Below are positions 1 to 5,055 of a stretch of 7,510 bases of DNA, one piece after another. Where the stretch lies: NCBI GenBank assembly GCA_026985975.1, contig JALSPL010000481.1, positions 1 to 7,510 of the forward strand. Reading direction: 5' to 3'. Positions within the stretch are counted from its first letter, which is position 1. Each line of letters starts with the position of its first letter. The notes under the pieces were generated by a model. It was not told the origin of the DNA. It was given only the letters and a program-made list of their open reading frames with translations, and did no database searches. This stretch comes from Anaerolineae bacterium (GTDB taxonomy: Bacteria > Chloroflexota > Anaerolineae > J102). The translations under genes and the position numbers were made by a program.

Positions 1-105
1 ATGCTGACTGCTTGCGCGCCGGGCGTCACCGTGGTGAATATCGACAACGGCTTTGGCGCCGCCGCCGCCGCCCATCGCATTTTGCGAACGCTGACCACGA
101 AATGA
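1..105 (+). CDS. larB: LarB-like protein, C-terminal fragment (5' part outside window)
   Basis: This is an open frame from the first base to TGA at 103-105, giving 34 residues. The stretch CAPGVTVVNIDNGFGAAAAA matches the C-terminus typical of LarB, the PurE-like carboxylase/hydrolase that acts on nicotinic acid adenine dinucleotide in the synthesis of the nickel-pincer nucleotide cofactor. The 'PG(I/V)TVVNIDNGFGA' signature is the basis for the call. The ATG at position 1 is an internal methionine; the real start lies upstream of the window. The neighbouring larC/larE genes cannot be seen. The next gene downstream has its own promoter about 190 bases away, so it is probably a separate unit. 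PurE itself is the main alternative, but the NIDNGFGA end is LarB-like. The identification is fairly confident, though it rests on about 30 residues. Confidence 0.75.
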   Translation: MLTACAPGVTVVNIDNGFGAAAAAHRILRTLTTK

Positions 106-133
106 TGGATCGACTGAAAAAAGATTGATCTCA

Positions 134-157
134 CGCAAAGTCACAAAGCCGCAAAGG
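134..157. repeat. Three tandem octamers, C(G/A)CAAAGN
   Basis: CGCAAAGT (134-141), CACAAAGC (142-149) and CGCAAAGG (150-157) sit head to tail with no gaps. This is a short degenerate tandem repeat in non-coding DNA between the larB fragment and the arsR-type promoter. No function is apparent. It resembles the short repeat tracts scattered in intergenic DNA of some large bacterial genomes. Confidence 0.55.
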
Positions 158-179
158 AAAACATCAGGGTTTCGTCAAG

Positions 180-216
180 AAAAATCGGGTGAAGCCCCAT
201 CATTTTTGCTTTTTTC
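180..216 (+). terminator. Weak terminator candidate after larB
   Basis: A small GGG/CCC stem (187-189 with 195-197) is nested in A-rich and T-rich flanks (180-185 with 202-207). It is followed by a T-rich run to 216. The GC core is only 3-4 bp, so folding is marginal. It is the only terminator-like structure between the larB fragment and the next promoter. Confidence 0.3.
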
Positions 217-293
217 TCTGCCGCCGCTGTTGATTCCGGCCTTTTTTCAGGAGAGCCAATGATGGATCATATACAACGCTAATGCTTTGGGGG

Positions 294-322
294 TTGACAA
301 CGGTGATGTTCGGGTGTATACT
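294..322 (+). promoter_or_regulatory. Near-consensus sigma70-type promoter of the arsR-type gene
   Basis: A perfect -35 TTGACA (294-299) is followed by a 17-nt spacer and a -10 TATACT (317-322, 5 of 6 consensus). Transcription should start near 329, leaving a leader of about 48 nt before the ATG at 377. The palindrome at 339-353 lies just downstream of the predicted start, a position suited to repression. Such a strong core promoter makes sense if the gene is normally held off by a repressor. Confidence 0.8.
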
Positions 323-338
323 ACATTCACAATTTGGA

Positions 339-353
339 ATAAGGTCACCTTAT
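339..353. promoter_or_regulatory. Candidate ArsR-family operator (15-bp perfect palindrome)
   Basis: ATAAGGTCACCTTAT is a perfect inverted repeat with 7-bp arms around one central base, about 10 nt after the predicted transcription start. A one-base loop cannot form an RNA hairpin, so a DNA-binding dimer site is the better reading. The gene immediately downstream encodes a winged-helix repressor, which points to autoregulation. Binding by that protein is inferred, not shown. Confidence 0.6.
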
Positions 354-376
354 CCCTCTTTACTTTCCTCGACGCT

Positions 377-796
377 ATGACTTCTATCGATAATCGCCAG
401 ATACGCGAAGCAGCCAGCATCGCCCGAGCCATCAGTCATCCGGTGCGCTTACAGATCTTGAACGAGCTACGCGGTGAGGGCGCTTATGTGATGCACCTCA
501 CCGCAGTGCTGGGTCGCCCCCAGGCTAACATCTCGCAACACCTGATGGTGCTGCGAGAAGCGGGCCTGGTGACAGCCATTCGCGATGGCATGACGGTTCT
601 CTATCAGATCAGCGATCCTCAAGTGCTGAACATCGTGGACGATCTGTTGGCGCTGGCGCAAAAACGCATCGAGAGCCGCGGTCTGGCTGCTGGCGAGATG
701 GAATCAAAACAGGGCGGCCGACGTCGCCGCCGCGGCAAATGCCGATGTCCCCGATGTAGTCAGGAAGATCGCTCAGGCCGTCATGGTCGGGGATAA
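377..796 (+). CDS. ArsR/SmtB-family winged-helix regulator with Cys-rich basic tail
   Basis: The product has 139 residues. Residues about 10-95 form an ArsR-type winged helix: SHPVRLQILNEL is the first helix pair, LGRPQANISQHLMVLREAGL (45-64) is the recognition helix-turn-helix, and DGMTVLYQISD (70-80) is the wing. The classical arsenic site ELCVCDL is absent; the equivalent stretch reads AYVMHLTAVL. The only cysteines are C122, C124 and C127, in the tail RRRRRGKCRCPRC, which could bind a metal or act as a thiol sensor. The ATG at 377 is chosen because an in-frame TTG at 287 would lie upstream of the promoter. No Shine-Dalgarno sequence is evident before 377. The gene is followed after 69 nt by the Gly/Arg-rich gene and probably shares its transcript. 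The family call is confident; the inducer is unknown. Confidence 0.88.
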   Translation: MTSIDNRQIREAASIARAISHPVRLQILNELRGEGAYVMHLTAVLGRPQANISQHLMVLREAGLVTAIRDGMTVLYQISDPQVLNIVDDLLALAQKRIESRGLAAGEMESKQGGRRRRRGKCRCPRCSQEDRSGRHGRG

Positions 797-810
797 TTTT
801 TTTCGCCAAG

Positions 811-832
811 GTTATTCGATTTTCAGAATAAC
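811..832. promoter_or_regulatory. Inverted repeat between the two genes of the arsR-type unit
   Basis: GTTATTC (811-817) and GAATAAC (826-832) are perfect 7-bp arms around 8 bases. The 10-bp string ACTACATTCA follows at 833-842 and also occurs at 320-329 beside the arsR-type promoter. The two upstream regions therefore share sequence, which suggests a second regulator site or a duplicated control segment. It is AT-rich and has no T-run, so a terminator is unlikely. No good core promoter is visible here. Confidence 0.4.
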
Positions 833-865
833 ACTACATTCAACAACAGGAGGTTGCAACTAACA

Positions 866-1321
866 ATGCGACGCAAACATTTTTACAACAACGAAGGACG
901 AGGACAAGGAAGAGGCCGCGGACGCGGCAGAGGCGGAAATCGCCGCGGTTTCGGGCCCCGGGTCGGAGCCTGGGAAGGTGCTGGCCGCGGCGGATGGGGC
1001 GCTGGTTTTGGCCCCTGGCAGGATTGGGAAGAAATGCCCCAGGGCTACGGTCCGCCCCCCTGGGCTCCCCGCCGGGGCTGGAGCGAAGAAACGCCCGAGA
1101 CCCCGGACGCATTTTACGGCCCGCCCCCATGGAGCGGCGGCGGGATGTGGCGCGAAAGCGAGGTCACCGCGGACAGCCGTCAAGCCTGGCTGCAAGCCCG
1201 CAAAGCCCGACTGCTGGCCTGGAAACAACATCTCGACGCCCGTCTGGCCGAAACCGAGGCCGAATTGGCGAAGTTCGACGAGCCCGAAAATGCGTCGGAC
1301 GAAACCCCGGAAGTCGGGTAA
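866..1321 (+). CDS. Small Gly/Arg/Trp/Pro-rich protein with C-terminal helix, partner of the ArsR-type regulator
   Basis: The product has 151 residues. The ATG at 866 is chosen because AGGAGG lies at 848-853; the in-frame TTG at 854 directly abuts that site and would leave no spacing. Residues 11-28 form an RG-repeat stretch (GRGQGRGRGRGRGG). Residues 29-98 are low-complexity and rich in G, W and P, with YGPPPW occurring twice (61-66 and 84-89). Residues 104-138 form a charged, probably coiled-coil helix (QARKARLLAWKQHLDARLAETEAELAKF), and the end is acidic. There are no cysteines, no membrane segment and no signal peptide. The layout recalls the small DUF5320-type proteins (Gly-rich front, coiled-coil end) often found near metal- or redox-linked regulators. 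That assignment is by resemblance only. It is probably co-transcribed with and controlled by the upstream regulator. The function is unknown. Confidence 0.75.
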   Translation: MRRKHFYNNEGRGQGRGRGRGRGGNRRGFGPRVGAWEGAGRGGWGAGFGPWQDWEEMPQGYGPPPWAPRRGWSEETPETPDAFYGPPPWSGGGMWRESEVTADSRQAWLQARKARLLAWKQHLDARLAETEAELAKFDEPENASDETPEVG

Positions 1322-1353
1322 TCCGCCTGACGCCACCTGAATAACAGGAAGCG

Positions 1354-1387
1354 AAACGCCCGCTGGCAAATCCAGCCGGGCGTTTTT
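1354..1387 (+). terminator. Intrinsic terminator of the arsR-type unit
   Basis: The arms AAACGCCCGCTGG (1354-1366) and CCAGCCGGGCGTTT (1372-1385) pair with one bulged C around the loop CAAAT, and the T-run continues to 1387. It lies 32 nt after the stop of the Gly/Arg-rich gene. Confidence 0.88.
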
Positions 1388-1457
1388 GATTGATAAATGG
1401 CAACCCTGTTTACAAAGCAGGCGTCACGGGCGGCTGTCCGCCGATACCGATTAAAAC

Positions 1458-1556
1458 GACCGGAGACCGGGGACGGAGGACGGCTCACGACCCGTAAAAC
1501 GTAAGGCGTAATGCGTAAGGCGTAAGGCCTTCACGTTTTACGTTTTACGCATTACG
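1458..1556. repeat. In-phase heptamer array folding into a long inverted repeat
   Basis: Ten consecutive 7-base units run in register from 1458 to 1527. The first block is GACCGGA, GACCGGG, GACGGAG, GACGGCT, CACGACC. The second is CGTAAAA, CGTAAGG, CGTAATG, CGTAAGG, CGTAAGG. The sequence then reverses: CCTTCACG (1528-1535), TTTTACG twice (1536-1549) and CATTACG (1550-1556) are CGTAA-type units on the other strand. Exact 12-bp inverted pairs result: 1493-1504 with 1538-1549, and 1507-1518 with 1545-1556. The array sits between the convergent arsR-type and guaB-purA units. It resembles the short tandemly repeated elements seen in cyanobacteria and other filamentous bacteria. Confidence 0.8.
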
Positions 1557-1570
1557 TGGTTGAGCGCCAG

Positions 1571-1615
1571 GCCAACGTTGGCTGCGAGAGCGTCTCTGCA
1601 AACGCCGCCAACGTT
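1571..1615 (-). repeat. Stem-loop directly after purA (possible mRNA 3' end)
   Basis: AACGTTGGC (1574-1582) pairs perfectly with GCCAACGTT (1607-1615). Inside it, TGC and AGAG (1583-1585, 1587-1590) pair with CTCT and GCA (1594-1600). On the purA strand the stem begins 2 nt after the stop codon. GCCAACGTTGGC (1571-1582) is also a palindrome by itself. No T-run follows, so it is not a classical intrinsic terminator. It may stabilise the 3' end, assist termination, or be an interspersed repeat. Confidence 0.55.
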
Positions 1616-1617
1616 AT

Positions 1618-2895
1618 TTACGGAACGGTCGCAAACATCTGCTCCCGCTCGGGCCCCACGGAGACGTAGGCGATGGGGACGCCCGCCAGCTCGCTGATGC
1701 GATTCAGGTAGGCCCGGGCCGCCCGGGGCAGCTCATCCCAACTTCGAGCCGCGGTGGCGTCGCGACGCCAGCCGGGCCAGGTTTCGTAAATGGGCGTCAC
1801 CTCGTAGAGCTGGGGCGTATCGGGCATGACGTCAGTGATCACTTCGCCCGTGGGCAGGCGATAGCCGGTGCATATCTTCAGTTCATCAAAACCATCCAGC
1901 ACATCCAGCTTGGTGACGGCCAAACCGGTCATGCCATTCAGCCAGGCCGCGTAGCGGATGGCGACGCCGTCGAACCAGCCGCAGCGTCGCGGTCGGCCCG
2001 TGGTGGCGCCGAATTCGCCGCCCACCTCCCGCAGCCTGTCACCGGTCTCATCCAGCAACTCGGTGGGGAAAGGTCCCTCGCCCACAGCAGTGCTGTAAGC
2101 CTTGACCACGCCGATGACCCGATCCAGCGAACCCGCAGGCAGGCCGGCGCCGCTGGGCGCAAACGCGGCAGTGGGGTTGCTGCTGGTCACATAGGGATAG
2201 ATGCCCCAATCCAGGTCACGCATGACGCCCAACTGCCCCTCCAATAGGATGTCCGCATCGGCTTCCAGGGCCCGCCGCAACAAGGCCATGGTGTCCACGA
2301 TGCGATGCCCGAGTTTCCGGCGATATGCCATCAGCCGGGCGTACAATTCCTGCCCATCCATTGGTTCGCCGCCCAAAATCTGCAACTTGCGGTTGATGGT
2401 GCGCAGGGCGTTGTCCAGCCGGGCCTCCAGCCAGTCGGGATGCAGCAGATCGCCCATGCGTAGGCCCGAACGCGCGGCCTTGTCCGCATAGGCGGGCCCG
2501 ATGCCCCGTTTGGTGGTGCCAATGCTGTCCTTGCCTCGGGCCTTCTCCTCCAGCTCGTCCAACAGGCGATGATAGGGCATTACCATCTGCGCCCGATGAC
2601 AGATCCACAGGCTATCCAACGCCACGCCTGCGGCTTGCAGCCGGGCCATCTCATCCAGCAGCGAGGCCGGATTCACCACGCAGCCCGCGCCGATGATATT
2701 CTGCGTGGTCGGGTTGAATATCCCGCTGGGAACAAGGTGCAATGCGTGTTTGCCATATTCATTGATGACCGTATGACCAGCATTGTCGCCGCCCTGAAAA
2801 CGGATGACGACATCAGCCTGCTGGGCCAAAAAGTCGATAATCCGGCCCTTTCCCTCATCGCCCCATTGGGCGCCTACGATTGCGGTGACTGGCAT
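1618..2895 (-). CDS. purA: Adenylosuccinate synthetase (IMP + aspartate + GTP, AMP branch)
   Basis: The product has 425 residues, a normal length for the family. It performs the first committed step from IMP to AMP in the cytoplasm, joining aspartate to IMP at the cost of GTP. The signature QWGDEGKGR is at residues 10-18, with catalytic Asp13 in place. His41 is present in GDNAGHT. TTKRGIGPAYADK (127-139) is the IMP-binding segment. GATTGRPRRCGWFD (296-309) and TKLDVLDG (328-335) are typical of the family. One segment is atypical: the common EGAQG reads EGQLGVMRDLDWGIYPYVTSS (219-239), which appears to be a lineage variant. The start ATG at 2893-2895 is supported by AAGGAGA at 2901-2907. It lies 32 nt downstream of guaB and is almost certainly translated from the same mRNA. 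Confidence 0.97.
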   Translation of the reverse strand: MPVTAIVGAQWGDEGKGRIIDFLAQQADVVIRFQGGDNAGHTVINEYGKHALHLVPSGIFNPTTQNIIGAGCVVNPASLLDEMARLQAAGVALDSLWICHRAQMVMPYHRLLDELEEKARGKDSIGTTKRGIGPAYADKAARSGLRMGDLLHPDWLEARLDNALRTINRKLQILGGEPMDGQELYARLMAYRRKLGHRIVDTMALLRRALEADADILLEGQLGVMRDLDWGIYPYVTSSNPTAAFAPSGAGLPAGSLDRVIGVVKAYSTAVGEGPFPTELLDETGDRLREVGGEFGATTGRPRRCGWFDGVAIRYAAWLNGMTGLAVTKLDVLDGFDELKICTGYRLPTGEVITDVMPDTPQLYEVTPIYETWPGWRRDATAARSWDELPRAARAYLNRISELAGVPIAYVSVGPEREQMFATVP

Positions 2896-2927
2896 GATTA
2901 TCTCCTTGGAATGGCCGTCATTCCGGC

Positions 2928-4409
2928 TTATCTTCTCGCCTGATAGTTGGGGGATTCTTTGGTGATGATGATGTCGTGGGGATGGCTTTCCACCAGCCCG
3001 GCGTTGGTGATGCGAATAAAGCGCGATTGGGAGCGCAATTCATGAAGATTGTGTGCGCCTACATAGCCCATGCCACTGCGCAAGCCGCCCATGAGCTGAA
3101 AGATGTAATCTTTGAGATAGCCTTTGTAGGGAACCTGGCCCTCGATGCCCTCGGGAACCAGTTTGCCGCCGATGTTGCCCGGTTGATTGTTGCTTTGGGC
3201 GGTCTGATAGCGGTCACTGGCGCGGCCTTTCATCGCTCCCAATGACCCCATGCCCCGATACTCCTTGAATCGGCGCCCCTCATAAATGACCACTTCCCCG
3301 GGAGACTCATCCAGGCACGCCAACAGGCTGCCCAACATCACGGCATGCGCGCCCGCGGCCAGAGCCTTGACGATGTCGCCCGAGTATTTGATCCCCCCAT
3401 CAGCGATGATGGGGATATTCAACTCGCGAGCAGCGACAGCGCTTTGCATGATGGCAGAAATCTGGGGCATGCCGGCGCCGGCGATGACGCGAGTGGTGCA
3501 GATAGAGCCCGCGCCCACGCCGATCTTGATGGCGTCGGCTCCGGCCTCGGCCAGCGCCCGCACGCCCTCCGCGGTGACCACATTCCCGGCCAGGATGGGC
3601 AGTTCGGGCCAGGTCGCGCGGATGCGGCGAATGGTCTCGATGACGCCTTTGGTGTGGCCGTGGGCGGTGTCGATGGCCACCGCATCCACCTCCGCGGCCG
3701 TCAGGGCCTCGGTGCGGGCCAGGGCCGCATCTCCCACGCCGATGGCCGCGGCTGTCAGCAAGCGTCCCTGTTCATCCTGGGCGGCGTTAGGATAATCGCT
3801 GCGCTTGAGGATGTCTTTGTAGGTGATAAGCCCCTTCAAAGAACCATTATCATCCACCAGCGGCAGTTTTTCGATGCGATATTTATGTAAAATCTCCTGG
3901 GCATCTTCCAGCGTCGTGCCCAAAGGCGCCGTGATCAAATTCTCGCTGGTCATAAAATCCCGCACAGGTTGCTCACCGTGCCGGGCGAAGCGGATATCGC
4001 GATTGGTAAGGATGCCCACCAGTCGCCCGGCTTCATCCACGATGGGCACGCCCGAGATGCGATAGTGGGCCATGATGGCCTCCGCCTCGGCCAGGGTGGC
4101 GTCGGGCGGCAGCGTGATGGGATCCACGATCATGCCCGACTGGGAGCGCTTGACCTTATCCACCTCCCGGGCCTGATCTTCGATGCTGAGATTGCGATGA
4201 ATGACCCCCAGCCCGCCCTGCCGGGCCAGAGCGATAGCCAACCTCCCCTCGGTAACCGTATCCATGGCCGCCGAGATCAGCGGGATGTTCAGCTTCAGCC
4301 GGGGATGAAGCTGCGCCGACAGATCGACTTCGGAGGGCAAAACATCGGCGTAGGCCGGGAGCAAAAGGACGTCGTCGAAGGTCAGAGCTTCGGGGATATC
4401 GTTGATCAT
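2928..4409 (-). CDS. guaB: IMP dehydrogenase (IMP + NAD+ to XMP, GMP branch)
   Basis: The product has 493 residues, full length. It catalyses the rate-limiting NAD-dependent oxidation of IMP to XMP on the way to GMP. The catalytic (beta/alpha)8 barrel is split by two CBS domains at about 97-146 and 155-205, which in this family bind adenine or guanine nucleotides and tune activity. Visible catalytic features are Asp248 in AIDTAHGH (NAD side), the active-site loop GVGAGSICTTR with nucleophile Cys304, the phosphate-binding IADGGIKYSGD (335-345), and the flap Arg400-Tyr401. The K+ site GSICT is intact. SLLACLDESPGE has Cys-Leu where Gly-Thr is more usual. The ATG at 4407-4409 has AGGAAGA (4416-4422) upstream. 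It is the first gene of a two-gene operon with purA and has its own promoter at 4454-4482. Confidence 0.97.
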   Translation of the reverse strand: MINDIPEALTFDDVLLLPAYADVLPSEVDLSAQLHPRLKLNIPLISAAMDTVTEGRLAIALARQGGLGVIHRNLSIEDQAREVDKVKRSQSGMIVDPITLPPDATLAEAEAIMAHYRISGVPIVDEAGRLVGILTNRDIRFARHGEQPVRDFMTSENLITAPLGTTLEDAQEILHKYRIEKLPLVDDNGSLKGLITYKDILKRSDYPNAAQDEQGRLLTAAAIGVGDAALARTEALTAAEVDAVAIDTAHGHTKGVIETIRRIRATWPELPILAGNVVTAEGVRALAEAGADAIKIGVGAGSICTTRVIAGAGMPQISAIMQSAVAARELNIPIIADGGIKYSGDIVKALAAGAHAVMLGSLLACLDESPGEVVIYEGRRFKEYRGMGSLGAMKGRASDRYQTAQSNNQPGNIGGKLVPEGIEGQVPYKGYLKDYIFQLMGGLRSGMGYVGAHNLHELRSQSRFIRITNAGLVESHPHDIIITKESPNYQARR

Positions 4410-4453
4410 GGCGTTTCTTCCTGATGCGAGTGACGGACGGTAACGGCCACAGC

Positions 4454-4482
4454 ATCATAGCATGAACCCGGATGTGGTTCAA
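4454..4482 (-). promoter_or_regulatory. Extended -10 promoter of guaB-purA
   Basis: Read on the minus strand, -35 TTGAAC (4477-4482) is followed by a 17-nt spacer and -10 TATGAT (4454-4459), with an extended -10 TG two bases upstream. Transcription would start near 4447, giving a leader of about 38 nt to the guaB ATG. The leader is too short for a purine riboswitch. An inverted repeat GAACC-N7-GGTTC (4464-4480) overlaps the spacer and the -35, and could be an operator. Confidence 0.75.
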
Positions 4483-4583
4483 GAATGTCGGGCCCGGTAT
4501 CGAAGGCAGCCACGGCCCACAAGGCGCCTCAATTTTGCAACGGGTGAATGGACGCATTTCAAGATTGGGAGGCGCGTCATAAA

Positions 4584-4616
4584 AGACTTTCAAGGTCTGC
4601 GAGACCTTGAAAGTCT
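4584..4616. repeat. Perfect hairpin repeat, copy 1
   Basis: AGACTTTCAAGGTCT (4584-4598) and its exact reverse complement AGACCTTGAAAGTCT (4602-4616) flank the loop GCG. It pairs with copy 2 at 4734-4766, which has the same 15-3-15 geometry and the same loop. Each arm is itself nearly palindromic (AGAC...GTCT). No T-run follows, so termination is not its obvious role. Confidence 0.85.
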
Positions 4617-4680
4617 GTGGGAAGCAGACGCAAGACGCCTGCTCTGGGGCTTCGCCCCCATTTTGAAACGCCCCCGAAAA

Positions 4681-4808
4681 TCGCGGTGATTACCCATAAG
4701 TCGATAACAAGGCCCGCTTGCCGCTGCTCCACCAGACATTCGAGGTCTGCGAGACCTCGAATGTCTACGACCGCCGCGGCTTTTGTAAGACATGGGTAAT
4801 CACCGCGA
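4681..4808. repeat. 128-bp element bounded by 17-bp perfect inverted repeats
   Basis: TCGCGGTGATTACCCAT (4681-4697) and its exact reverse complement (4792-4808) flank about 94 bases that include the hairpin at 4734-4766. A 10-bp direct repeat CGAAAATCGC (4675-4684 and 4806-4815) overlaps both outer ends, as a target duplication might. Small size, terminal inverted repeats and no coding capacity fit a MITE-like non-autonomous element. No related transposase is in the window. The overlap between the direct and inverted repeats makes the exact ends uncertain. Confidence 0.5.
4734..4766. repeat. Perfect hairpin repeat, copy 2
   Basis: AGACATTCGAGGTCT (4734-4748), loop GCG, and AGACCTCGAATGTCT (4752-4766) form a 15-bp perfect stem. 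Compared with copy 1, arm positions 5 and 9 differ (T to A and A to G). Both changes are matched by complementary changes in the opposite arm, so the pairing is kept while the sequence drifts. It lies inside the 17-bp inverted repeat pair. Confidence 0.85.
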
Positions 4809-4816
4809 AAATCGCC

Positions 4817-4845
4817 TTGACAACAACAAACAGACCTGCTAAGCT
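4817..4845 (+). promoter_or_regulatory. Promoter upstream of the release-factor-like gene
   Basis: A perfect -35 TTGACA (4817-4822) is followed by a 17-nt spacer and -10 TAAGCT (4840-4845, T, A and final T conserved), with an extended -10 TG at 4837-4838. The predicted start is near 4852. The -35 begins 9 bases after the inverted-repeat element ends, so an insertion there could have shaped this promoter. Confidence 0.6.
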
Positions 4846-4851
4846 TTGACC

Positions 4852-5055
4852 ATAGGGTTCAGCATTTTGCTACAGATAATCGATAAAACCAATACAAGCC
4901 ATGCACAGATACTTTTTCCCTCTTCAGCTTATCTGAAACTCGACGGCTGCCTTTCGAGACCTGACGCGTCTCGAGGCTGCCGTCGTTTTGTTTGACTGCG
5001 CATCACCACCTAGCGGCTTCAACGTCGAGGCCGCCCTAGCAACAGGAGGATATTC
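4852..5055 (+). promoter_or_regulatory. Long structured leader, attenuator or small-RNA candidate
   Basis: About 200 nt separate the predicted transcription start from the ATG at 5056. A small hairpin TTCAG-CTTAT-CTGAA (4923-4937) is followed at once by a strong intrinsic terminator (4941-4993), and a good ribosome binding site AGGAGG lies at 5044-5049. Transcripts ending at the terminator would be about 140 nt. The leader does not match any riboswitch or T-box I can recognise. No clear anti-terminator partner is visible. Confidence 0.35.
4941..4993 (+). terminator. Strong intrinsic terminator inside the leader
   Basis: CGACGGC (4941-4947) pairs with GCCGTCG (4979-4985), GCCT (4949-4952) with AGGC (4974-4977), and CGAGAC (4955-4960) with GTCTCG (4968-4973), closing a 7-base loop. 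The tail is TTTTGTTT (4986-4993). No gene ends just upstream, so it would stop transcription from the promoter at 4817-4845 before the coding region. Confidence 0.75.

Larger units (their letters stand above)
4410..5055. other. Divergent intergenic region of 646 bases rich in hairpins
   Basis: From left to right it holds the guaB promoter (4454-4482), a first 15-bp hairpin (4584-4616), a small GGGGC-TTC-GCCCC hairpin followed by TTTT (4646-4664), a 17-bp inverted repeat pair (4681-4697 and 4792-4808) enclosing a second 15-bp hairpin (4734-4766), a plus-strand promoter (4817-4845), an intrinsic terminator (4941-4993) and a ribosome binding site (5044-5049). Short open frames cross the hairpins, but none has a credible start or protein-like composition. 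The stretch 4483-4583 shows nothing recognisable. Confidence 0.7.

Noticed and set aside
860..1369. Minus-strand and alternate plus-strand frames over the Gly/Arg-rich gene
   Set aside because: High GC content opens all frames here. Only the 866-1321 frame has AGGAGG upstream and a terminator downstream, and it ends in a plausible helix.
1458..1556. CRISPR-like array
   Set aside because: The units are 7 bases with no spacers, and there are no cas genes in the window.
4410..4453. Purine riboswitch ahead of guaB
   Set aside because: The leader is only about 38 nt from the predicted start, too short for an aptamer.
4646..4664. GGGGC-TTC-GCCCC hairpin followed by TTTT as a terminator
   Set aside because: It has a short stem and tail, and no transcription unit on the plus strand leads into it.
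4462..4689. Small open frames crossing the first hairpin repeat
   Set aside because: They start inside the guaB promoter or within repeats, have no ribosome binding site and no protein-like composition.
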